Assembly: GCA_037349105.1 (NCBI GenBank)
Contig: JAYJMM010000123.1
Coordinates: 7,874,001-7,938,000, forward strand
DNA from: Limnomonas spitsbergensis
Taxonomy: Eukaryota; Chlorophyta; Chlorophyceae; Chlamydomonadales
Direction: 5' to 3'
Length of the DNA: 64,000 bases
Shown here one piece after another: positions 22,903-34,782 of this stretch (within the stretch, counting starts at the first letter, position 1; the number at the start of each line of letters is the position of its first letter). A model generated the notes under the pieces. It saw only the letters and a list, made by a program, of their open reading frames with translations. It had not been told where the DNA came from and did no database searches. Both the position numbers and the translations under genes were made by a program.

Positions 22903-23257
22903 CTACCTCAGCAAGGCGAACTCCGATCCATCTGCCTCAATACGCCCGGCCGGGATTGAAGCACGGTGCATACCGGTAGGTAGCTTGACCTTCGGCAGTC
23001 CACCCAACATGAAGACGCCACATGTCATGTCAGGCAGTTTCTGGTCCCCCCACGAGATATGGCCGCATGTCTGGCCACACTTCTTTGCAGAGCAGCTGTG
23101 AGTCGTGAGCCGCTCCTCTGTCATGAAGCACGTAGTGAAATCATCGCCAAGATTCTCGTAGATGCGGACCAGATCCCCCCGTGAACTGCGGCCAGTGAAG
23201 CTGTTCATGACTCGTGGATCCTTGGCTGGGTTCTCTAGCATATATTCACGAGAGATG
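22903..23257 (-). CDS. Unknown Cys-containing coding exon
   Basis: After a likely acceptor (ATCGCAG at about 23258) the frame gives ISREYMLENPAKDPRVMNSF, then EERLTTHSCSAKKCGQTCG and SWGDQKLPDMTCGVFMLGGL, ending at TAG 22903-22905. The same frame stays open beyond the TAG to a TGA at 22645-22647, so the TAG may not be the end. The upstream part of the open frame (to 23547) is a repeat of TGCATGCATGCGGGGGG type and is probably not coding. The HSC...KKC...TC spacing could bind zinc, but no family is recognised. Confidence 0.5.
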
Positions 23258-24300
23258 CTGCGATATTGGCAGGCGGCTATGTGTGCAAGCGGGGGGTAGT
23301 GTGTATGCGGGCGGGGTGTTTGCATGTGGGAAGGAGCTGAGAATGCAGGTGGAGGGTCGCGAGCGCGGCTACGTGGGGGGTAGTGCATGCAAGCGGGCGG
23401 GGTAACGTGCATGCATGCGGGGGGCTGGGCATGCATTCGGGGGCTGTCAGTGTTGGTGGAGGCTGCGCATGCATGCAAGATGCTGCTCAAAAGGGTGGGA
23501 TGCTGTGTTCGCTGGTTGAATGCTGTGCATATAGGCTGAAACTGCACACCAAAATGCAGTGAATGCTCTTGTAGTAGGCGAAGGTTTAGGCACGCTTCAT
23601 ACCAGCAAAAGGAGGACTTGCAGCTTCAGATAGGATGGGCTGCAGCAGCGATTAGTCCACCCTCGCCTACAACACCCCCGCCTCCACGGAGGCCCTCTGG
23701 GCACTTGGTACGATCGGAATCGAGGTCGATAAATAACAGGTAATGCATGTATTTAATGGCATGCGCTCCTCTTTAGTTAAAGATGATGGACTTAGGAAAA
23801 TGACGTCACTTACTTGCGAACGTTGGCACGTATATAATGCCATGTCAATTGACTGAAACGTTGGAGAGTAAAAGTACGTTTTTAATAAGTGAGGTCGATA
23901 CCTCCTACCTCCCCCGGTGTGTTGGATCATGGCCCCCGAGTAAGGATGAATAAGCTAAGCTAAGCAGAGCACGTGGTGCCACGAGAGAATCTGCAGGCCA
24001 AGCAATCAAGCATGCCCACTTGAAGCGGGGTGCATCTCAGTCCATGCATTGCACCTTCGTTGTGACCTTCCTGAGTTCCTGAACTACCAGTCCTAAGCTT
24101 GCATGACACTGCCATCAACCGAGATGGGACACACTGTGTATATGTATGCCATGTAAAATGCATGCGTGGATCCGTGATACGGAATCCTGGACTTTTTTAA
24201 GGACAGCATTCGGGTACTGATGCATAAGTACTCGAGGAATACAAATAGATACTGTCCACCCCTTAACCGAACGTGTTCAGTTGCTAACCTGTCTGAGACC
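23258..24300. other. Spacer with GCATGCATGCGGG-type repeats
   Basis: Positions 23270-23480 are a degenerate repeat of GTGCATGCATGCGGGGGGCT words. From 23.6 kb to the epimerase start no gene is seen. Confidence 0.45.
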
Positions 24301-24393
24301 TAGGGTCCATGTGCGATTTTTCTCCAGCCGAGAGTTTGCACGTTTCTCCGACTCCGGGCGCTCACATTTACATTTCCCCTACATCTCGTCAAA

Positions 24394-27300
24394 ATGGCCC
24401 TCCAAATGAAGAACCTGTCCGCCAAGTCAGTTCGCTCTGCGGCCGTGTCCCGGCGCAACATGACTGTGATGGCAGGGGCCAGTCGTGTGATCCAGAAGAA
24501 GACCGACATTATCGTGTCTCCATCTATCCTGTCCGCGGATTTCTCTCGTCTAGGAGAGGAGGTAAGATGTCAAAAGGCGTCGGTCTTGTTGAGCCCTGTG
24601 ACTCACCCATCGCTTCTTTCATGAAACAGATCAGGGCCATTGACAAGGCTGGGTGCGATTGGGTTCACATCGACGTCATGGTAAGCTAAGAACTTCATGG
24701 GCCTTATCCTGGAATCCTGGTAGGACGGGGTAGTAGGCGTTCCGACGTGTCCACCTGAACAGTTGTCCACAGCTAATATTCTGTTTTTCACTGCAGGATG
24801 GACGCTTCGTACCCAACATCACCATTGGGCCCATGATTGTTGATGCCATCCGCCCCACCACCGACAAGGTCCTCGATTGCCACCTGGTACGTGTCGCGGA
24901 AAACATGCATCCTCAGTTTGCACGTAGACACTGAGGGCAAGCTCAGGCCATGCAGCGCCATGCAGCGAGCCCATTCATCAGTTCGACTTCGCTGCGATTC
25001 TACGTTAAAATGGTAAATGGTTTGCGAGTGTGTCCACCTTCTGATACGCCTCGCAGATGATCGTGGAGCCCGAGCTCCGCGTCGCCGACTTCGCCAAGGC
25101 CGGTGCCGACATCATCTCTGTACACGCTGAGCAGCAGTCCACCATCCACCTGCACAGGACCATCAACCTGGTACGCTGCCTCTTGACTCCCGACCCCCTC
25201 TTTCTTCCATCCCACCCTAAGCTGCTGTCTCTCAACCTTTCGCAAACCTATATGCACTGAAGAGTGTGTATAGCCGGATCCGAGGAGGAGCCCTTATACT
25301 TGCCCCATGCTCATACATGGCCCAAGCACGGGGTTCGATGTTGCCTGTCCCTGCCGGCTCGGAAGCACCCACCCTTAAATAGACTGGTTTTGACCCTGGT
25401 TTACAATCCGCCCTGCAGATCAAGGAGCTAGGCTGCCAGGCTGGAGTTGTGCTCAACCCTGGCACCTCCCTGTCCACCATTGAGTACGTCCTGGACTTCG
25501 TGGACCTTGTGCTCATCATGTCAGTGAACCCCGGCTTCGGAGGCCAGAAGTTCATTGAGAGCCAAGTGCGGAAGATCAAGGAGCTCAAGGCTATGTGCAA
25601 TGAGAGGGTGAGGGGGCAGGAATGGGTCAAAAAACCTGGGTGACGTTAACGCACAGGGTGAAGCAGGGCTGCTGTCGCCCCCATGCGCATTAGTTGCCTT
25701 TTGCATGTAACTTCATGATGTCTTGTTCCATGTGAGCTTCTGACGGTACATTTAAATTAAAATGCAGAGACACAAGCTGTACACTGATCGCTTGCTCCTT
25801 CAGAACCTGCCGTCTCCTTTTCCTAATTTACTGTGCTTGCTGTTCCATGAGAGGGATTATAACTTTGAGACACGCTGTTATCTGTTATCTAGTATTTGTG
25901 CCTTCATGCATGGATCTCCATGGGGTAAACAGTCTCCATGTCAAGGATGTCATCATTGATTCTCGCTCTTCAAAGTACCAAAAGATCAAATGAACCTTTG
26001 GCAGCCTTAAGCTTTGCTGGTGTACGGCCTACGGCGCTTTATTGAGAGGTGCACTCTCCTGTGGGTCATCATGAAGAGGTGGACTCTCGTTTGAGTCAGC
26101 ATGGAAAGGTGCACTCTTGCATGAGTCATCACTAGAAGGTGCACTCTGGTATGAGTCATCGAGACGCCTCTCACAGAAGTCATCATGGAGATGTGCACTA
26201 TCGTATGAGTCAAATCTATACTATCAGTCTTGACCGGTCTGTCTTGTATGTACTGCATTCAGGGTGTCAACCCCTGGATCGAGGTTGACGGAGGTGTCAC
26301 CCCCGAGAACGCCTACAAGGTGATGCATGAGAATAATGGGGGGGGCAGTCTGTAGCAGGGAACAGAGAATGCTAGGTCTTTCTGTCTCCACTGAGGAGCT
26401 ACCCAAGTCCTCTCGAGCAGAACACGGAATATAAATAGGGATTGAAGGTGTCCGACACTTGAACGCTAAAAGGGTACCGAAGACGTCCTTTGCCTCCACA
26501 CCGTTTAATGCTTATTGGCTTGCGTGGACTAACACGCAGCCTATGGGGGGGCAGACAGGTGCATGGTTGAATTGTGCCGCGCAACCTATGGGGGGGGAGA
26601 CAGGTGCATGGTTGAATTGTGCCGCGCAACCTTTGGGGGGGGGAGACAGGTGCATGGTTAATTAATAAGTTCAGTTTCTTGCAGCTCAACTTAATTACTG
26701 AATCTGGATTTTTCGCCTGTACCGATCCCGTACAAAATCCCCTCGCTTTCCAACAACAGTACCCAAAACAATTGTCATGCTCTGCGCGATCCCACCTACC
26801 CCTACAGCTGCTACGCCTACTCTCGCTAAGCGAAGTGCTAGTTTCCATGAAAGAGGCTTCGCTGATTATTGATTAACCTTCAAATATTCATGGCCCCTGT
26901 GGCTTAACAAAAACTTGTTTTAGCTCCACGGTTTTGAGGTAACTCAGATTAATTGCCTCATATGAAGTCAAAATAACGTCTACGGTATTGGATGGGTAAC
27001 AAGAGGGGGGCGCTCAGCCGCTCTGGAATGCAGAGCAGTTGATGCTAGGGCCTCTGTTTGTTCCTGAGTCTGTTTGTTACTGGGTTTTCTTTTGAACAGA
27101 GATATAAATGCAGTTGATAGCTCGCAGCGGGCTGAATGTCACAGCTGCTGCACAGCCTTTGCCATATGAATCAGGACAAAAGTGTGATGGGATGGCTTGG
27201 CGCTGTTGGATGGTGCAATACTAGGATGACACTGTGTCCACTGGGTGGTCCGGGTATGTAGTTTCTACGAGTTGTTCGTACGTGTGGTAAAGAAATATTA

Positions 27301-28068
27301 AGGGATGCATTTTTGTCATACTCGGATGAATGGCATGCATCATCCTGAAAACATCACCGGTATGTCTTGAATGGTTTCCCCCCCGTATTTGCTCTCCAAG
27401 TAAAAAGACCAAACGTCCTCCTGCTTTCACTCGCCTTCCAGGTTATTGAGGCTGGTGCCAACGCACTGGTTGCCGGCTCAGCCGTGTTCAAGACCCCCTC
27501 ATACGCAGAGGCCATCGCTGGCATCAAGGCGTCCAAGGCTCCCAAGTCTAAGGTAAGGAAAAGCTCAGGCTGCAGGGAGGGCAGGACAAGCTGTGCAATA
27601 ATCTAGGAAAGGCCATGCTTAAGGAATGAAGCATCAGTGGGGGGCTATGTTTCATTGAAGTCCTGAACTGCATGTCCTTACTACGAGATCATACGCGCAC
27701 CCTTGGCGCTGGGAACGCTGGACGTGAATCCAGTTACATGTGTTTTGGTCTGTAGTTTGTGCTCCATGCCGCCTCGTCGTTTCTCGATTTGATAATACCT
27801 CATCATGTACTTTTTTAAGTACATGATGAGGCTTTTCAGGGCTTCTCTCTAGTGGAACTCAGGTGTCGGACTTGGCCTTCTTTGCCTTCCCGGCCTCTCC
27901 TTTTGTTCCTTTCCCCCCTCTTCCTTTTAGTTTCTTCTTTTCTCCCTTTTCTCCCTTCTCCCTTATCTCCCTTCAGTTGGGCGCCCACGCGGCCGAGCTT
28001 TGAGCGGGCCCAGAGATGTAACGTTTTTGACCTGATCATGTACCCACCACCTGCAGGTGATGGCATAG
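24394..28068 (+). CDS. RPE: Ribulose-phosphate 3-epimerase, plastid precursor
   Basis: Interconverts ribulose 5-phosphate and xylulose 5-phosphate in the Calvin cycle and pentose phosphate pathway. Exons: 24394-24561, 24630-24680, 24797-24886, 25057-25170, 25419-25607, 26263-26319, 27442-27552 and probably 28057-28068; every intron is GT-AG and phase 0. The product is about 263 residues: some 35 Ser/Arg/Ala-rich residues (transit peptide-like) then the TIM barrel. Family motifs are [67 protein letters not shown] and [13 protein letters not shown]. The metal-binding His and Asp residues and the catalytic Asp pair are present (HIDVMD, EVDGG). The start context CAAAATGG is good. The last exon is tentative: it reads VMA then TAG, or, if TAG is sense, two more codons and TGA. 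Introns 5 and 6 contain minisatellites. Confidence 0.95.
26040..26215 (+). repeat. Minisatellite in epimerase intron 5
   Basis: About six units of 27-35 bases share AGGTGCACTCT and TATGAGTCATCATG. Confidence 0.8.
26530..26665 (+). repeat. Three 45-bp direct repeats in epimerase intron 6
   Basis: Three nearly identical copies contain GACAGGTGCATGGTTGAATT and CGCAACCTATGGGGGGG. They differ mainly in G-run length (7-9). Confidence 0.9.
27798..27831. other. Perfect 15-bp hairpin with TTTT loop
   Basis: CCTCATCATGTACTT (27798-27812) is followed by TTTT and its exact reverse complement (27817-27831). It lies in the last epimerase intron or 3' region, just before a dispersed repeat copy. Confidence 0.85.
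27890..28035 (-). repeat. SINE-like repeat family A, minus-strand copy
   Basis: The reverse complement reads ACATCTCTGGGCCCGCTCAA and CTCGGCCGCGTGGGCGCCCA, then a purine-rich tract (the CTTTTCTCCC-type run on the plus strand). This is the shared head of the family seen at 33958, 49890 and elsewhere. Confidence 0.75.
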
Positions 28069-28083
28069 GAGTTCTGAAGATCT

Positions 28084-29369
28084 TCAGGAGCGCGCTTGGG
28101 CTGGAAAGCTCTGAATGGCGACATAACACTTTACCCTGTCAGTGATGAAGAGCACTGTGGCAGTACTGTTGACGAGAGTGTCAACAGAAGTTGAGTTGAG
28201 CGGATGCATGCGTTGCAACTTGTCGGATATCGGAGCCTCATCTTTGAGGCTGGCTGCCTCCCATGGATACATTACAAATTTTACTTTTGTCAGGTGTCCT
28301 TTAAGTTGTAACGACTTAGTGATCTGAATCCTTCCAAGAAGAGGGTCAGGTTCCAGATTTGTTTCAGTTATAGTCTCGGCAGGACGCACAGTTTTCAGTG
28401 CGCAACGGGGGTACCATATCAAGGGTATCCCTGGCGTCCTGAAACCTCCTCCATGGTCCAATTAGAAAAAATGACAGCAACAGACGCCGTGGGCCACATG
28501 CCGGTCGTCACTAACAAACAAATCGGAAACAGTATAGATCAGCTGTTCACTACCATGGTCGTAACCCACATTATGTGCCATGTACCCAGTTTGAAACAGC
28601 TGCAAGCCAAGGTAAATACGGTATTGGACATCACATAGTATGCCAGACGATCAGGGTTTTCAACTTCAGGTGCATTTTTTCAGAGTATAACCCTAAAATT
28701 GCCACGTTTGAAGTAAGAGCCCCTATTACCGATGCCTTTCCGTTAACCATCAGGAACATGTAGCTGGCTTGCCTCGGGGTACGCCAAATTCAACCGCTGC
28801 AGCAACGCGATGCTCATTTCCTCTTCCGGCAGCAGCTTAGCCCGCCATTTGGCGCGCTGCAGTTGTGCGCCTCTAGGCTGCAGGCCTGTCAGGCCACAGT
28901 TCCGTAGCAGCCATGGAGCGATCGTTACCCGTCGCTTGGCTGTCACGGCGCGCCAGCCACGCCTGCTGCTCATGCGCTCCTCGTCGATCAGCAACAAGGA
29001 GCTGCTGACTGGGGACGCGCTGGTCCTCACCTGCTTTTCACTGTACAAACAGATCTCGTCCGTTGTTATGTCTGCCTCTTTCCCAGGTACAGGGGTCAGA
29101 TACCTAGACCCAGTGCATGACATGTCCCTGTTGTAGCGGCTATTGATACTCCCAATGTCCCAGACCTTGCAGCAACATTGACAACTGCATATATCATAGC
29201 CATGCTGAGCACACCTTTGACGAGCAAACCTGCCTGCTGCAGTCCGCATAAACGAGCCAGAAGACCTGATACCCGTTGACTGCGTGCATTCCTCTTTCCA
29301 TGTGCATGTCACATGTGTCACCCCTGCAATGTTTGCAGGTTGGCTAGCTCCCCTTGGCTTCAACCCCAT
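28084..29369 (-). CDS. Uncertain minus-strand reading frames, unknown
   Basis: Two open stretches look partly protein-like. One is 29369-28743: YNRDMSCTGSRYLTPVPGKE, then ICLYSEKQVRTSASPVSSS, then a basic tail WRAKLLPEEEMSIALLQRLN. The other is 28461-28084: NLEPDPLLGRIQITKSLQLK and MYPWEAASLKDEAPISDKLQ. No domain is recognised, no splice connection between them is clear, and one end nearly overlaps the epimerase's last exon on the opposite strand. They could be exons of a small gene or fragments of a mobile element. Confidence 0.3.
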
Positions 29370-29671
29370 CAGGTGAGTTTTCCTAGCTTCACTCTTTTCC
29401 GCGCAAGCGGCATGCCACTATTTCTCGCCTCTATGGCCATGCAAGCTTCAAACTATCCACATGGTGGTGCTCGTTTCCTCATTTATCATCCCTGCTGTCC
29501 CTTGCCACTGCCCCCACATGTCCTAGTGCTTGCCTGCCGCTTTCACTTGTCAGCGGGTGAGCTTTCTATGTCTGCTCCTTTTCTCTTTCGGGGGGGGCAG
29601 AGAGAGGGAGAGAGAAAGAATGATCCCTTAGAGTCAGCTGCTAAACCTTTTGCTCTTGCTGATTTTCTCAG

Positions 29672-31492
29672 ATTCGTAGAGTTTGTCGGGTTTGGCTGCA
29701 TGCTCGTCGCATCGTGGGTTGCAGCAAGCATCCTCGTCGGCGGTTACCGCAGCGCAGAGAACGCCGACCTACCATCAACATTGCGAAAGACCTCCCTGAC
29801 TTGGCTAGTGTCGATGCCGGTGAGGTCATAGGAATGGAAGAGGGTCTTGACCCAGTGCTATGGTTGTGCTCCTTTTTTGTGACACTGCTACATATAATCT
29901 GGCTCCCCGACAGAGGCCCCAGATGTGGTGAGCCATAAGGGGGGATAGACTGGCGGGGCAGTGGTCAGCTTCAAGCAGCTTTTGGAACCTCAAAGCGCAG
30001 TATTGTGGGTTGGGAGTTGGTTGGGCAGGACAGAGCGCAGCGGATGGAGCAGTGATGAGCACAGTAGTGATCATGCTGTTTTATTTTCAGGCATTGCAGC
30101 TCTATCACCGGTAGTCGCCATGCTCTGTGCCATTGTGCATGATTGTAGGGTATATGCCCTGACCCCTTCCTTGCTCCCTCAACATGCGGTGCGGATTTCA
30201 ATCATGCAGGTGGTTGCCGCACAGCTGGTCATCTCCACGGCTGCAGAGAGCCAGGCACTGGTGGGCAAGGGCTGAAGAGGGGGGAGGTCTGAACCTGGTC
30301 TGGACCCTAAATTGCGTTTCCGAGGATATATCCTGATGATTCAAATTCAATCGTTGAATTCAAAATTGAGGGTAGGCAGATGAGTTCCACGTCAGGGTTG
30401 GTTACCTCTGTTATGAGTTCTGAGGGCTGAGAGCTGCTAGGCGACTGCATTTTGTTTTGGCCACAAGGCCTCCTTGTGCAGGATGACGGTACGGCCTCTT
30501 GTGGTGGTCCACGTTGATGCACAAATTGTTTCTCGCATGAAGGCTGCCATAATCCCAATGAACACAATACTTTAGGTCCAGCAGTGATTGTATCATCTCT
30601 CTTTGGAGGCCGCTAGGTCACTTTACTGTAGCTGAACTGTACCTGTGCCCCGCAAGCACTGATAGGCCTTGTCCTCCTGAGTGACCTGCAGGTTGGCGAC
30701 GATGGCTGGTTCTACAAGATGCCCTTGGCGGCCTCTGGGGTGGGCGAGCCTTTTGCAACAGCGGCAGGCGTGCTGGGTGTCATGACCATCTGGCGTGCCT
30801 TTTACTGCACGCACCTCGGGGAGTGGGGAGGATGGTCAACAAACGGGCCTGGCGCTGACAGGTGGGCCGAGCGGTGCAGGGTGTAGGGTTTAGGTGAAAG
30901 CAACCCAGACACAGACAGGTAGGCCAAGCGGTATAGGGTTTCGGTGGAAACAACCCTGGCGCAGACAGGTAGTGAGGTAGGATGGGTAATTTGAGGTGAA
31001 GAGTTCAGGCAATAGCAACGCAGGTGAAGACTGGTAGACAGAGAGGTTAATGGTTTAGGCAACAACAACCTGGTGCAGACAGGTTGGCCTAGCAGTTAGA
31101 GCTTAGGGTTTGGGCAAAAGCAAGCCAGGAGAAGACAGGTAGACCGAGCGGTTTAGGGTCGAGGGTGAAGGCAAAATAATCCCAGACATAAGACAGGTAG
31201 GCCGAGTGTTTCAGTTTTGTGGTTTAGGAAAAATAACCTAGGCGCAGGCAGGTGGCTGAGTGGTGAAGGGTCATTGTTTCAGGCAAAAGCAACCCAGGCG
31301 CAGACAGGTGGGCCGAGCGGTTTGGGTGCAGGATGGGTAAGTGTGTATTTTGTGGCGATTTAGGTTGGATGCTGTTGGTGTAGAGGCACCTGATGTGACT
31401 TGGACTTGCATTTCAGGTTGGCAGATGCCTTGGTTGCCATTACCGTAGGCTTTATTGACCTTCCCTCGGGCATCGAATTGTATTTCATTTAA
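29672..31492 (+). CDS. Multi-exon gene for a hydrophobic, probably membrane-bound protein
   Basis: The last two exons are well supported: about 30631-30861 (ALIGLVLLSDLQVGDDGWFY, then PLAASGVGEPFATAAGVLGV, ending GPGAD) and 31417-31492 (LADALVAITVGFIDLPSGIE, then LYFI and TAA). They join in phase as GAC AG|G TTG. Hydrophobic runs in both suggest membrane helices. Likely upstream exons are 29672-29819 (FVEFVGFGCMLVASWVAASI), about 30092 (IAALSPVVAMLCAIVHDC) and about 30209 (VVAAQLVISTAAESQALVG), but their phases do not join without adjustment. No family is recognised. The final intron (555 bp) is packed with a minisatellite built from its own donor. This gene shows TAA as a real terminator. 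Confidence 0.6.
30855..31330 (+). repeat. Intronic minisatellite made of donor-site copies, about 9 units
   Basis: Each unit of about 52-60 bases carries GCAGACAGGTGGGCCGAGCG or a variant. The first copy is the real exon end and donor (GCTGACAG|GTGGGCCGAG, donor at 30862). Between copies lie TTTAGG-like and AAAAGCAACCC words. Several later units keep AG|GT. Confidence 0.85.
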
Positions 31493-32040
31493 AGCTGCCC
31501 TCAGGGCAAACTGTCGACAAAACCTCTGAATTTTCGACTGAAAACTGGCGTCGACAATGGATAATTAGTAAATCCATGCATCCCTCGCCACCATACAACG
31601 TTAAGAATGAGGGAAGGCAAAGGAAATCTACGGTATGTCAGAAACGTTGGTTTCTGGGTTTCGAATGGGGTGGGCTACCGGGCTGATGTTCAAGCATGCC
31701 GTACCTGATGACGCCAATAGACCGTGTTTAACATGGGAAGGCAGCTATCCGCCACATAATTGTCCTCTCGATTAAGTTTCCAACGAAACGCCTGCAGTGT
31801 CTTCAAATTGGTTGTGGGTGAGACCCTCCACCCTCCCCCATGGCTACCAGTCCCCCCTTTTTGGCCTTTAGCTCATTCAGTGACCAGATTTGTTTATATC
31901 TCATTGGGCTCAACATCAGCGGATTTTGGTGAGATGCTGCACAGAGCAACCTAAGTTGTTCACAACTTGTATTCCCCCCCCACCCTTTTGCGCTCACACA
32001 CACCCACACCTCATCCTCAATTTGTACCGGGTTTTATTCC
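31493..32040. other. Spacer, no gene seen
   Basis: No supported frame; a short C-run at about 31975. Confidence 0.4.
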
Positions 32041-32054
32041 AGAATCTTGAATTG

Positions 32055-32245
32055 CTTAGTGGGGTTCATTCCCACGCTACTGCTCGGTGGTTGTGTGTTG
32101 GTTGCTTGCCCAGGGGGGTCACTGATTTTCGCTCGCTAGCGTCCTATTTAGTGCCTGTACCGGTTTACGGGCACAAGTCCCATGCATCAAATGTGATGCC
32201 CCGCTGGACTGTAAAAGCTTCACACAAAACTTCACAGTTGTGGAA
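32055..32245 (+). repeat. Dispersed repeat family B, direct copy
   Basis: Partner of the inverted copy at 16196-16380. It includes GGGGTTCATTCCCACGCTAC and CCCATGCATCAAATGTGATG. Confidence 0.7.
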
Positions 32246-32765
32246 TGCTTGATTCCTCGCCAAGTTCTTGCACCGCAGCTGAGCCTGGCATCATGAGGAA
32301 AGGGATCGCTGTGGCCCTCCTGTTTGATACGGCACCAAGATCTGTATGCAGCCTTGGTGGGCAGTCGATTCCAAAGCAGCAGTGGTTACTGAATGCATCG
32401 GTTGAAGACCTTTGGCCTCCACCTGCCCTGCGTCTGCCGTGCCCAGGTTCCGCGAAGCCGTATTGATTGTATGCATCATGGCCGCCACGGGGTTAGTCGT
32501 ACTGGCCACGCTGCAGCTGCTGCTCCCACCAGACAACATTGAGCGGCTGGATGGCTTCCTGCACCTGACGTTGAGCCTGCCGTGAAAATACAGTCTGGGC
32601 CCTTGCTGGTGGGAGCTGGCCGGCCATTGCGCCGAGTCCCCTCACTGGCTGGATAAATACTGGAGAGGGTATATGATTTCGGGGCGCCCAAGTGACCCCT
32701 TAGTTCGTGCAATTGAAAAGCTGGAAGGCTGCACGGGGTTGTTTTTTATGGATGTTGATGGCTGG

Positions 32766-32830
32766 TTAAGTCAATGTCACCTTGCACCTCTGGGCTCTGC
32801 TCAAAAAGGCTCAGCCGCGGCTGATGACGT
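32766..32830 (+). repeat. SINE-like repeat family A, head fragment
   Basis: CACCTCTGGGCTCTGCTCAA then AAAGGCTCAGCCGCGGCTGA; a diverged head of the family. A further diverged head lies at 33360-33425 (CACCTCTGGGCCCTGATTGA). Confidence 0.7.
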
Positions 32831-33957
32831 GATGTGATATTCTGGACATGGGTATGGTCGCTGTGGATCCATGGCGGGCCACCCAGTATCCGGCTTCAGG
32901 GGACGCTCAAAGCCTGGGCAACCAACAGCAAGATTGTTTGCTGTCAGGAGGTCCAGGGCCTTTGGAGGGGGCCGCCTGGTTGCCAGCCTTTTGGGGGTTT
33001 GCTGTTTGCAAGTCGTTTTTGCTGAAGCAGGGTTGTGGGCACCTGTCCCATGCACCAGACGTGATGCTAGGCTGGACTTCTTTTACCCTTCGCTGTACCC
33101 AACTGTGAAGGCCTGTGCGGTATGCTATGTTTGGTAGACTTGCTGGCCGAGGTCAGTAGGGCTGCTGTCTTAGTTTCCCTGGGAAATAATGAGAGAGCAG
33201 GTAAGGGTGTGAACAACTGCCCCTTTTTCCCAAGCCCAGCAAATGGGGTGTGTGGGAATGTGGGATGCTTGTGTGTGATTGGCAATTTACCTGAGCATCA
33301 TGCCATGCGTTAGTCACTGACTGCATTTGGCCTTCAATGTAGGACAGGAATTTGTGAAGGACGTTTCACCTCTGGGCCCTGATTGACAGGCTCAGACGCA
33401 TGAGTGTCCAACTGTCTAGTCGGGAGAGTTATGAGGCTCAGGGGAGGATGCGCAGGAGAGGTAATGCATCATTTGTTTTGTTGCATTTTTGTTGTAGTCC
33501 GTGATCTGCCCTACTACCGAGACTGTGGCTGGTGCATCCGCTTCACGTCTTTTATTTAAGAACGCGTATTCGTTGGCAGAGACTGCAATAGTAGTCGTAA
33601 GGAGTATGTCCGAGAGTGGTGAGTTGTAAGTAGTGTGCCCAAGGATGATTGGATTTGAAGTACAAATATGAAGGGAACGCATTGGTTCAGGAGGGTGTAG
33701 CGCGGCACTGGCTCCTTGCCGAGGTTTTCGGACGGTACATAGTGCATACCTGCTGGGGCCTGCTGAACGCTTGGCTGCATGGGGCTGGTAGGGGATGAGC
33801 AAGCACAATCCCAGCGATCACGCACAGCAAAAAAGAAGCCAGGACCATAGTGCAACCTCTTACACGAGTATACCTTATAACCCTTGCCCTCTCTTTTTCC
33901 CCAGAAGCTTTTTTTGTTGACGTGGCCGGCCTTTATTTCTTAGCAGGGTTCATAGGT

Positions 33958-34265
33958 CCATGACGTTACACCTCTGGGCCCTGCTCAAAAAGGCTCGGCC
34001 GCGTGGGCGCCTAACTTACGGGTTTGGGGGAAAGAACGAAACAAACGCCAGGGGTCAGGAAAAAGGAGGAAAAGTGGAAAATAGAGTGAAGGGGCAGACA
34101 AAAGGCTGGAAAAGAAAGACGGAGGAAGTTGCAGCCTCTGAAAAGCGTCTCCGCCTCCACGATATCTACCACGTCTTCCACAAAAGCCAAGAGATCCCAC
34201 CCAAGCCTGCCCCGGAACAACTAGAAGAAGTCTCTAACACTGTTCGGAGGACCTCCCCGCCCCCT
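33958..34265 (+). repeat. SINE-like repeat family A, long copy
   Basis: The head GACGTTACACCTCTGGGCCC and AAAGGCTCGGCCGCGTGGGC is followed by a purine-rich stretch. The tail (CGATATCTACCACGTCTTCC, GAGATCCCACCCAAGCCTGC) matches the tail of the copy at 49890. This defines an element of about 300-370 bp. The 107-residue ORF over it (MTLHLWALLKKARPRGR) is repeat translation. Confidence 0.8.
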
Positions 34266-34782
34266 AAGTTGATCCAGCATTAATATAAAGTTGGCTAATG
34301 AAATTGTACATCTTGTACCGCTGCCTGGCTGTCTTGCGCTCCGGTCCCGGGGCACCGCTCAGCGACAATGATCGCAGCTCAGTATACGCTTTCTGTACCA
34401 CATCCCACCACGGGGGGCGCTGGCTGCAAAAATACCCGCAGGTTGCTGATGTAGAGGCTCAAGGGCAGGGGGCTGAGAGGGTTACCCGCAACCCTGCTTG
34501 ATACCTCTGGTGCAAGGAACAGGGGCAGTGCTAATATGGCCGTCTGTGAGCGTGTAGACTGTAGAGTGTAGACTGCACCTATTTAAAGCGCTTGGACGGC
34601 GCACAACAGGCCTGATGGCGTATGAAGGTGCTCAGATGGATGCTGTCAAAGCTGCCCCTGGGGCACACAGTCATGCAATGCTGATGACCGCTGCGCCGTC
34701 CTCTGGTGTCAGCCGTGCTAACCGCACCGAGCCGCAACGGTAAGCTTGTGTGCACCAAAACACAAAAGCATACGCCCTGTTG

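Noticed and set aside
27838..28145. Opposed 97-codon ORFs, one on each strand
   Set aside because: The pyrimidine-rich body of the SINE-like repeat leaves both strands open.
29040..29140. Possible tRNA or other small RNA genes in the window
   Set aside because: No cloverleaf with conserved A and B boxes was recognised anywhere by eye; a dedicated search would be needed, so none is reported.
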